From Candidatus Poribacteria bacterium (GTDB lineage: Bacteria > Poribacteria > WGA-4E > WGA-3G), in contig VXZK01000271.1 in assembly GCA_009845545.1 (NCBI GenBank), positions 1 through 36,966 on the forward strand: DNA of 36,966 nucleotides, read 5' to 3'. Shown here piece by piece: positions 25,608 to 31,737 of this stretch (positions are counted from its first letter, which is position 1; each line of letters begins with the position of its first letter). The notes below the pieces were generated by a model. It was not told where the DNA came from. It ran no database searches and worked only from the letters and a program-made list of their open reading frames with translations. Position numbers and translations under genes: made by a program.

Positions 25608-25891
25608 GAGGGGGTTTCAGTCGGCAAAGTCTCCGCGTCATGACTCTGATCCTGCGGTGGATGGTTATGCCCAGCATGTGGGTCTTCAACCGGTGGAACC
25701 TCGGTGGGTACTGCCTTAACACTTTGTGATTTCGCAGCGGTTGCACGATTTGAATATGGCGTTGTGGTTTTGTAAATCTTAATCGGTTCTGGTGCTGGTT
25801 TATTTTTTTCGTGAATATAGAATGTGACACCGACTGAAAGTATCAGGAAAACAGAAAACGTCACTATTCTTCCCGTTACAGTTCTGAGCAT
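25532..25891 (-). CDS. N-terminal part of a frameshifted membrane protein with His-rich segment
   Basis: The ATG at 25891 is preceded by AAGGAG at seven bases, whereas the ATG two codons earlier is too close. The product begins with a membrane anchor (IVTFSVFLILSVGVTFYI), then a Pro-rich extracytoplasmic linker with a His-rich patch, HAGHNHPPQDQSHD, which could bind metal. After LPTETP the frame continues into about 25 residues (SWIPQTIPRQHLK and on) whose composition looks like out-of-frame translation before a stop at 25532. It most likely continues natively into the frame of the gene ending at 25215. The whole unit would be a single-pass protein encoded directly before the STT3 gene. Confidence 0.6.
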   Translation of the reverse strand: MLRTVTGRIVTFSVFLILSVGVTFYIHEKNKPAPEPIKIYKTTTPYSNRATAAKSQSVKAVPTEVPPVEDPHAGHNHPPQDQSHDAETLPTETPSWIPQTIPRQHLKIHHFQMRKLKNG

Positions 25892-25965
25892 AAGCATTCT
25901 CCTTATTGCGTATTAAGAGATCTCATCTGTCAAGTAAGTAAGCCGGAGGGAACGGTTTCCGTTTA

Positions 25966-26433
25966 TCAGCGGTCGGTCTGTGTCTCTAGTCCCTTCAGTT
26001 GCCTAGGAGGAACGCTACAGATACCATCTCCGTGTAAAGGTGCTTCAGACTTGGGTGTCCCATCTTCATCAGGAGGACAGTCATAATACATCTTACCGCA
26101 GATTGTGCATTCAACAAGGTGTGGATGGGATAGGTTTAGACGCGGACAACCCCAAAAGGACGTTCCACATCTTTTGCATTGCGCTTTATGGGAATCACTA
26201 TTGTTAAATCCTACATGTCCACCACATTTATTAGGACATCGAACAGCGTTTACAGCCCAGAATGCCCCTGGGATTGCGATCATTAACCCGAAACATATCC
26301 CGATTATTACTTCCATAGTTTCTTTGTTTTTTGGCAGACGTTTTATCCTTTCTCCTAATAAAAAGAATTGTTGAACCCACGTTTTGGGCAGTTTCATAAC
26401 GAATAGAATTAAGTTGTGAGTCTGTGTTTTCAT
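25966..26433 (-). CDS. Membrane-anchored zinc-ribbon-like Cys-rich protein
   Basis: About 155 residues from ATG 26433 (AGGA nine bases upstream). The N-terminal third is basic, followed by one membrane segment (VIIGICFGLMIAIPGAFWAV). The rest has Cys pairs spaced like zinc ribbons: CPNKCGGH, CKRCGTSFWGC and CTICGKMYYDC. An acidic PPDEDG follows, and the sequence ends near HGDGICSVPP. No named family comes to mind. The next protein upstream has the same plan and also ends with HGDGIC, so the two look like diverged tandem duplicates. If the anchor is N-in, the Cys domain would be outside the cytoplasm. The function is unknown. Confidence 0.65.
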   Translation of the reverse strand: MKTQTHNLILFVMKLPKTWVQQFFLLGERIKRLPKNKETMEVIIGICFGLMIAIPGAFWAVNAVRCPNKCGGHVGFNNSDSHKAQCKRCGTSFWGCPRLNLSHPHLVECTICGKMYYDCPPDEDGTPKSEAPLHGDGICSVPPRQLKGLETQTDR

Positions 26434-26524
26434 AATTGTTTTCCTGCATGTTAGTTTGAGGAAGTGGGACGTTCGATAAAAGAACGCCCCGACTGCGCCT
26501 TGAGTAGCACAAGTGTATTTCCAT

Positions 26525-26977
26525 TTATCCAGAACTACTGTTCCCACTAGACGAGTTATTATTGCATATCCCGTCCCCGTGTTCATCTTCTTCTATACAA
26601 GGACTGTACTCGTCAGGACAATAATCGCAGGATTGTGGGCCATGGGGTGCCCAAATCTCCTCGATGTTATCAGCCCCAGCGCATGTATAAAGTGCATCAT
26701 TACAGCGACCGCATAACGCTTGATGAGAAGTGTAGTAATAACGGGGACATTGATAGGACTTTATTGGACAATTGCCGCAAGTATCAAGATGATCCGTTTC
26801 TCGCCCTTGATCGCAATAGTCACACCTACCATCATTGTATATCCACATTGTAACAACTACCGTTACCCCAGCAACGATGAGGGTTCCAACGGCAACAGCT
26901 GTTAATACTGCTGCCTCGGATTCTTGGGGCATATACAACAGCGGAATAAACAATGCAAAGACCAGCAGCAAAACCAT
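26525..26977 (-). CDS. Membrane-anchored Cys-rich protein, relative of the downstream gene
   Basis: From ATG 26977 this gives 150 residues: two adjacent hydrophobic segments (VLLLVFALFIPLLYMP and VLTAVAVGTLIVAGVTVVVTMWI), then a Cys-rich domain with CDYCDQG, CGNCPIKSYQC, CGRCNDALYTC and CDYCPDEYSPC. It ends with HGDGIC followed by an Asn/Ser-rich tail. There are twelve or more Cys in pairs, which suggests several bound zinc ions or disulfides. The ribosome site before 26977 is poor. The frame stays open 21 codons further to an AAGGAG at 27045-27050, where no ATG, GTG or TTG is found. The true start may therefore be upstream at an unusual codon. Confidence 0.6.
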   Translation of the reverse strand: MVLLLVFALFIPLLYMPQESEAAVLTAVAVGTLIVAGVTVVVTMWIYNDGRCDYCDQGRETDHLDTCGNCPIKSYQCPRYYYTSHQALCGRCNDALYTCAGADNIEEIWAPHGPQSCDYCPDEYSPCIEEDEHGDGICNNNSSSGNSSSG

Positions 26978-27045
26978 CAGATACCGGCTTGCCTTCTGAA
27001 CGATAAACCAATTAGAATCTAAAGTTGGTGTAAAAAATATATTTC

Positions 27046-27067
27046 TCCTTTCCGATTTCCGAAAGGA
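27046..27067. repeat. Hairpin upstream of the Cys-rich gene
   Basis: TCCTTTC at 27046-27052 and GAAAGGA at 27061-27067 are perfect arms with an 8-base loop. On the minus strand the second arm of the hairpin carries an AAGGAG ribosome-site-like sequence, so folding would hide it. Confidence 0.45.
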
Positions 27068-27120
27068 AATCAGAGTGAATATAAGAGAAAACCACCTTAA
27101 CGTTTTCTCTCTGGTTATTC

Positions 27121-27155
27121 ATAGGAGACACGGTTTATGTTAACATGTCTCCTAT
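27121..27155. repeat. Ten-base perfect inverted repeat with palindromic loop
   Basis: ATAGGAGACA at 27121-27130 and TGTCTCCTAT at 27146-27155. The 15-base loop ends in a further palindrome, ATGTTAACAT (27137-27146). There is no T-run on either side, so it is better read as a protein-binding or element-end site than a terminator. Confidence 0.5.
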
Positions 27156-27501
27156 ATTGTTGTCAACTACAATTGATGCGCGCATTTCAGGCGCGCCACC
27201 GCTTCAAGCCGAGTGCCATAAGGATTTCTCCGCTTGGAATGCTTATAAGCGTTCGATAAAAAATACACGCGTGTTTTCATGCGTATGACTTCTCCAGCGA
27301 TCAGCACCACCCCTTTCCGTCCCTCCACGCTTTCTGTTGCTTTCTTGAATCTATATGTTGGTTTCTGGGCAGCAAAACAGATAAGCTGCCAGCATAGCAG
27401 GGCAGCAGCAGAACAAAAATACCCTCTGAGCGGCCACACAATGTAGCATACTGAGAGGGTTCGTTGATTTGTATGGAGATGGAAATATTTGTGTAAATTT
27501 G

Positions 27502-27530
27502 TCCGGTGTTGCGTTGAAAGGCACACCGGA
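27502..27530. repeat. Eight-base perfect inverted repeat (hairpin)
   Basis: TCCGGTGT at 27502-27509 and ACACCGGA at 27523-27530, with a 13-base loop. It is the most GC-rich stem in this stretch. Confidence 0.45.
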
Positions 27531-27743
27531 AGCAGTATGAATATACTTAACGTTTGTTGGGGGGGAGGAGGGTAATGCTTGGTCGTTTCATAAGAGATAA
27601 CGATACGTCAACACGCCGGGAGCACAAGGCGATTAATACTTGGCTTGGTGTGGGGCAGATCAGACTATTCGTATTGGATCGTCGATTCATCGTTATCTTT
27701 ACCTCTTGCTTCACTAACAACAGAAAATGCAGTTCATCATAAG

Positions 27744-27763
27744 ACATGTTCACATTAACATGT
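27744..27763. promoter_or_regulatory. Operator-like palindrome
   Basis: ACATGTT-N6-AACATGT, perfect 7-base arms, at 27744-27763. The spacing suits a dimeric helix-turn-helix regulator. One half-site (AACATGT) recurs at 27142-27148 within the other large inverted repeat of this stretch. Confidence 0.4.
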
Positions 27764-27851
27764 AAAATTACCCTTCTGGCGAGGGCACTATTTTAATTAT
27801 ACACTCCGAAAAAAGATTTGTCAAATTAAATTTTGAGAATCATAGGTGCTG

Positions 27852-29690
27852 CTATAAACATTTGCCGATGTCGTGTTTTTCGCGCAATTCTTCAAGCGTA
27901 TAGGTGTTGATGACATCGGTTTTTGTGAGCCAACCTCGACGGGCAACATTTAAGCCAGAGTGTCGGTGTGCCAGTTGTCGAATAGCATGGGCATCGGTAT
28001 TGACAGATAGTAGCACACCCGCGTCTTTTGCCATCCGCACAAACTGAGGGTCCAAATCCAATCGACTCGGTGATCCGTTAATCTCCAAAACTGTCCCATT
28101 TTCTGCAGCAGCTGCAATGACTTCCTCAAGATTCAGCGGATAGCCAAGTCTGTGCCCGAGCATCCTGCCTGTCGGATGACCGATGATATTGACAAATGGA
28201 TTCTCAATTGCGCGGACGATGCGTTTTGTCATTTCTACTTCGGTGAGATTGAAATGACTATGGACACTTGCAACAACAATATCAAGCTGCGCTAAAATCT
28301 CATCGGGAAAATCCAGAGTGCCGGACCGCCGAATATCGACTTCAGAACCTGCAAGGACTGTCATACCCTCAATCTCAGCATCTAATTCACGAACTTGCTT
28401 CACTTGTTCAAGGAGTCGTTTCTGATCCAAACCGTTTGCAACGGTGGAAGAGACCGAATGGTCGGTAATAGCGAAGTATTCAAGACCTTCTGCTTTTGCT
28501 GCCGCTACTATCTCTTGAAGTGTATTCCGTCCGTCACTTGAGTCAGTATGTGCGTGTAAGTCGCCTCGCAAGTCGGCAAATTCAACGAGATCCGGTAAGG
28601 TATTGTCTTTAGCCGCCGTGACTGAGGTGCTATCTTGTCGAAGTTCAGGTGGAATATAGGAGAGTTCGAGTGCTTCGTAAATTTCCGCTTCTGTGATACC
28701 GTGTTTAGCCGTTCGCGGGGAAGGACAATCAGGTAGTGCGTCAAAGTGGGCATCTGCTGGTGTCGTTAAAAATAGGGTTAGTTCGTACCTGGCAGCGGTG
28801 CAGAGATAGATAGAGACTGGAAAATCTTGGTCAATATAGAATTGAATTACGGGGAGTATATCTCGGACATCATCCGTCGGTTCGTCTTGACTTTTTTCAA
28901 TGAGAGATGCACTGTTGCTGTCATATAGGTACTGGGTTTGATCGCCTGCTTTGAAAACTATTTGTGTTTGCGAAAAGGATTCAAGAAACGCTTGCAGCGA
29001 ATCAGGAACGACACCTTTCTCAAACTGAAACGCTGACGCGTCCTGACACTCAACAATCAATTCTATACCTTGACAGATCTCTTCGTGTCGCCGTAAATGT
29101 CCCGTGAATTCGGGTTCCCGTTTTATCCATCCAAATTGTGCTAAGTTCTCGGAAATCCGCTGTGCGATCGGTAAAACAGCCCATAGTGGGCGTGCTTTGC
29201 GAAGCTGCATCCGAAACGCCAAACTCTCAGTTATCATCTGAAGGGTCTTCTTTCCGATCCCCTTCAAACCTCTCATCTTTCCGCTCTCCAGCAACGTCTG
29301 GAGGTCCTCAAGATTCCGCACACCGAGTTCCTGATAGAATCTACCGACAGTCTTCACACCGACACCTCGAAGTTCAAGCACTTCAAGTATCCCTGTCCCC
29401 ATCTCCGCTGTGAGGTCATCATAGTATTTGCAGCGTCCGGTTTCCAGCATCTCAACGGTTTTGTCTTGGATAGCTTTCCCGATGCCGGGTGTCGCTCGGA
29501 GCTGTTCGACTGCACTCTTATTGTAATCGGGGGTATTCTGTTCAGGAGCTTCAGCAGATAGTTCGTATGGAAAGTCTTCGATTATATCGGCTGCGCGCGC
29601 ATAAATCCTTGCGCGAAATGCATCGTCACCTCGGATTTGGAGGAGGGATCCAATGGCCCTGAACACATCACTAATCTCACGATTTGTCAT
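27852..29690 (-). CDS. polX: PolX-type protein: HhH and degenerate polymerase domain plus intact PHP nuclease domain
   Basis: About 612 residues with the domain order of bacterial PolX, a base-excision-repair polymerase with a 3'-5' exonuclease. An N-terminal 8-kDa-like region is followed by helix-hairpin-helix motifs (LRATPGIGKAI, LRGVGVKTVGRF, LKGIGKKT) and a palm region near residue 200. The C-terminal PHP domain keeps its metal ligands: GDLHAHTDSSDG, AITDHS, GSEVDI, VASVHSHF, IIGHPTGR and NTDAHA. In the palm, where active enzymes have GS-x-RR-G then DxD, this reads GHLRRHEEICQGIELIVE, so both catalytic aspartates are gone. The start is ATG 29690 with AAGG upstream. I expect a nuclease or phosphatase without polymerase activity. 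Confidence 0.85.
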   Translation of the reverse strand: MTNREISDVFRAIGSLLQIRGDDAFRARIYARAADIIEDFPYELSAEAPEQNTPDYNKSAVEQLRATPGIGKAIQDKTVEMLETGRCKYYDDLTAEMGTGILEVLELRGVGVKTVGRFYQELGVRNLEDLQTLLESGKMRGLKGIGKKTLQMITESLAFRMQLRKARPLWAVLPIAQRISENLAQFGWIKREPEFTGHLRRHEEICQGIELIVECQDASAFQFEKGVVPDSLQAFLESFSQTQIVFKAGDQTQYLYDSNSASLIEKSQDEPTDDVRDILPVIQFYIDQDFPVSIYLCTAARYELTLFLTTPADAHFDALPDCPSPRTAKHGITEAEIYEALELSYIPPELRQDSTSVTAAKDNTLPDLVEFADLRGDLHAHTDSSDGRNTLQEIVAAAKAEGLEYFAITDHSVSSTVANGLDQKRLLEQVKQVRELDAEIEGMTVLAGSEVDIRRSGTLDFPDEILAQLDIVVASVHSHFNLTEVEMTKRIVRAIENPFVNIIGHPTGRMLGHRLGYPLNLEEVIAAAAENGTVLEINGSPSRLDLDPQFVRMAKDAGVLLSVNTDAHAIRQLAHRHSGLNVARRGWLTKTDVINTYTLEELREKHDIGKCL

Positions 29691-29983
29691 TTTCAACGAC
29701 CTTTTCTATAAAGAAATAAATAGTATTTAGCGGTCCCGCCAGGTTTCTGAGAAAGCAAACAAAACCTAAACAGAAACTTTGAAGTCTTCAAAAATCTCTT
29801 TAGTCCCGTAGGGACACAATGTTTATAGAAAGTATTTGAAAGAAATATTCAGCTGGCACGGCTCCTCAAAAGGTCGCAATATATCGTCTTTGACGATCAG
29901 TACCTTGGGGACATAGATTTGGGCGAGTACGCTGCAAAACTGAACCTTTCGGGCTTGGGGATACGCTATAGAATGCAAAACTG
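29691..29983. other. Intergenic spacer with GTCCCGTAGGGAC palindrome
   Basis: About 290 bases with no gene. The palindrome GTCCCGTAGGGAC at 29803-29815, followed by ACAATGTTTATAGAAA, looks like a dispersed intergenic repeat; the sequence is familiar from other genomes, but I cannot count copies here. The spacer separates ftsX from polX on the same strand and may also hold the polX promoter. Confidence 0.45.
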
Positions 29984-30841
29984 CTATGCGAATTTCCGAT
30001 GTATGAAAAAACCGACGAGTAGCCCAATTAGCATCTCAACCGCAACAACCGAAACAATTTGATAAATCGTAAGGAAATCTACACCGCCTAATTGAGATCT
30101 GAACGTATACAGCATCCCATAGAAGCAGCCAAGTCCACACAAAGCCCCAAGCCCACCGAGGAAAATCCCATGAACAATGAAAGGCGCGAGAAGATAGCGT
30201 CGGAACATACCAAGAAGTTTCATGAGGTGAACCTCATCGGCACGGGCAATCGCTGTATTCCTGATAATTGAACCGATAATGAACCAGATAACAACGACAG
30301 CCACACCGATGCCAAGAAGCGTTGTTCGTTCCGAGTCGCGCAACTGATCTTTCAGTTGTCCTTGCCCGGTTAACAAAATGTCTTCAATTTCGTCGTGTGC
30401 TTTAATTTCCAACACAATGTGTTCTAAGGTTTTACGGGTTATTAATTCTTCGTCTACATAGACATTGAGGGATGCCGGAAATGGGTTTACACCGCGAGTT
30501 TCTGAAAATGCCTCTTTAATCAGAACACCCAAGTCTTGGAACTCGGTTTCTCTGCTGGCGAGTTTCTCAGCCTTTGAAGCATAATTGACAGCCAGAATCT
30601 GTCCATTCTTCTCTAATCGGCTCACCAATGTACGCCCCATCGACTCATCCACAGTATCTTTTAGGAATGCGACGAGCGTAGGTGCATCCATTTTAAATTC
30701 AGACTGTCGCAAAATGAATGAATGGTTTAGGAGCAAGGTCGTCAGTAAGGTCGTGACGAATCCGATGCCGACAACACCTATCAGGCTCGAAGTACCAGCC
30801 CGTGCGATATGAGATATGGCATTTTTAAGACGATAGTTCAT
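29984..30841 (-). CDS. ftsX: Cell-division permease-like protein FtsX
   Basis: This 285-residue inner-membrane protein has the FtsX plan. A membrane helix comes first (SLIGVVGIGFVTTLLTTLLL). An extracellular loop of about 130 residues follows, then three helices (GIGVAVVVIWFIIGSII, FIVHGIFLGGLGALCGLGC, IVSVVAVEMLIGLLVGFFI). The loop between helices 2 and 3 has the EVHLMKLLGMFRRYLLAPF segment that contacts FtsE. FtsEX controls peptidoglycan hydrolases at the division septum. The gene lies downstream of ftsE but is separated by 115 bases containing short repeats, where most genomes have an overlap or a few bases. The ribosome site before the ATG is weak. Confidence 0.88.
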   Translation of the reverse strand: MNYRLKNAISHIARAGTSSLIGVVGIGFVTTLLTTLLLNHSFILRQSEFKMDAPTLVAFLKDTVDESMGRTLVSRLEKNGQILAVNYASKAEKLASRETEFQDLGVLIKEAFSETRGVNPFPASLNVYVDEELITRKTLEHIVLEIKAHDEIEDILLTGQGQLKDQLRDSERTTLLGIGVAVVVIWFIIGSIIRNTAIARADEVHLMKLLGMFRRYLLAPFIVHGIFLGGLGALCGLGCFYGMLYTFRSQLGGVDFLTIYQIVSVVAVEMLIGLLVGFFIHRKFA

Positions 30842-30956
30842 TTTTAGTAGCCTTCAGCCGGTTTGTTATGACGTTTAGTTTTCTTGTAGTATTGGCAGCA
30901 TATCTGAATACCACAGTGAGACTGCTAATTGCTGATAGCCGATGGCTGATGACTAT
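30842..30956. repeat. Repeat-bearing spacer between ftsE and ftsX
   Basis: Near 30930-30953 are degenerate units of the type GCTGATAGC and GCTGATGAC in tandem. Such units are typical of intergenic insertions and here separate two genes that are normally adjacent or overlapping. Confidence 0.4.
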
Positions 30957-31604
30957 TTAATGGATACCACCATCTCGCAATTCAATAATCCGCTTATTAC
31001 ATTTCTCAGCGAGTTTGCGGTCCGAGGTCGCTATAAAGATAGTCATACCTTGAAAATTGAGTGCATCGAGCAGTGCCATGACCTCAAGCGAAAGTCGCAA
31101 ATCTAAGCCTTCTGTAGGCGCGTCCGCGAGCAGCAATACAGGATTGTTGATAACGGCTCTGGCTATAGCCAAGCGTCGCTGTTCATTGTCGGATATTTCA
31201 GTCGGTAGCGCATGTCGATGATGGGTCAACCCCATTTGATGCAGGAGTCTATTGACATTCTCTTTCGCTACCCGTGGTGCTATGCCTACTAACCTCTGTG
31301 GCAGGGCAAGGTTCTCCTGAATCGTCTTATCCGCTAAGAATTTGAAATCTTGAAAGACGAGTCCTATCTTCTGTCGAAAGTAAGGCAAACTCACCTTGTC
31401 CAATGTAGCAAGTTTTTGCCCAATCACGCTCAAGTCCCCTCCGACAGGCATCAAATCGGCGTATAGCAACCGTAAAAGTGTTGTCTTCCCAGAACCGCTG
31501 GGCCCTACGAGGAATACGAACTCGCCGCGCTCCACGCGAAAACTCACTTTTTCAAGGACACTAAGTTCATCATAACTGAAGCTGACCTGGTGCATCTGTA
31601 TCAT
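30957..31604 (-). CDS. ftsE: FtsE-like ABC ATPase with degenerate catalytic motifs
   Basis: This 215-residue protein is clearly FtsE by position and by sequence: Walker A GPSGSGKTTLLRLLY, Q-loop IGLVFQDFKFLADKT, and FtsX next door. Three catalytic elements are altered. The signature that should read LSGGEQ is ISDNEQRRLAIARA. Walker B reads VLLLADAPTEGLD, so the catalytic Glu is Ala. The switch His of ATHD is Ser in FIATSDRKL. Walker A and the Q-loop suggest nucleotide can still bind, but hydrolysis should be much reduced or lost. The frame is intact with no stop or shift, so this is not simple decay. The ATG at 31604 has no strong ribosome site. Confidence 0.85.
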   Translation of the reverse strand: MIQMHQVSFSYDELSVLEKVSFRVERGEFVFLVGPSGSGKTTLLRLLYADLMPVGGDLSVIGQKLATLDKVSLPYFRQKIGLVFQDFKFLADKTIQENLALPQRLVGIAPRVAKENVNRLLHQMGLTHHRHALPTEISDNEQRRLAIARAVINNPVLLLADAPTEGLDLRLSLEVMALLDALNFQGMTIFIATSDRKLAEKCNKRIIELRDGGIH

Positions 31605-31737
31605 TTTTTTTATTAGGTGTCAGTTATCAGTACGGTTTTTCTGCGAAAAACTTTTCAGTTGTCAGGGCAATCTTTTCTACAAAAAATCTTTCGGTTGTCA
31701 TTAACTCTCTTTAACCGATAACCGATAAAACCGATAA
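31605..31737. repeat. Degenerate direct repeats between topA and ftsE
   Basis: Two imperfect copies of a 28-29 base unit lie at 31636-31664 and 31673-31700. Each begins with a T-run and ends in (A/G)GTTGTCA. They are followed by three copies of ACCGATA at 31714-31720, 31721-31727 and 31730-31736, just before the topA stop. The region carries no gene. The T-runs and the paired CAGTTATCAG-like elements suggest an intergenic repeat family. Confidence 0.5.

Larger units (their letters stand above)
26978..27851. other. Gene-poor stretch with many inverted repeats
   Basis: About 870 bases without a gene I would defend. Several short frames exist on both strands; the longest on the minus strand, 27167-27526, has no ribosome site and a composition unlike its neighbours. 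The stretch holds at least five perfect or near-perfect inverted repeats: 27046-27067, 27121-27155, 27421-27460, 27502-27530 and 27744-27763. It may be a decayed mobile element, a structured RNA or a regulatory spacer. Confidence 0.45.

Noticed and set aside
27012-27122. 36-residue minus-strand frame upstream of the Cys-rich gene
   Set aside because: Its ATG lies at the edge of the large inverted repeat and no good ribosome site precedes it. It could be a leader peptide, but nothing supports that beyond being open.
27167-27526. Minus-strand reading frame of 119 codons
   Set aside because: No ribosome site, Cys/His-rich composition unlike neighbours, no recognisable motif, and it spans hairpin sequences. 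Treated as non-coding.
27547-27753. Overlapping short frames on both strands near 27.55-27.75 kb
   Set aside because: The plus-strand frame has an AGGAGG only three bases before an ATG, and the minus-strand frame begins inside a palindrome. Neither has a convincing protein pattern.
27852-29690. PolX as an ordinary active DNA polymerase
   Set aside because: The palm DxD is missing, so polymerase activity is not claimed.
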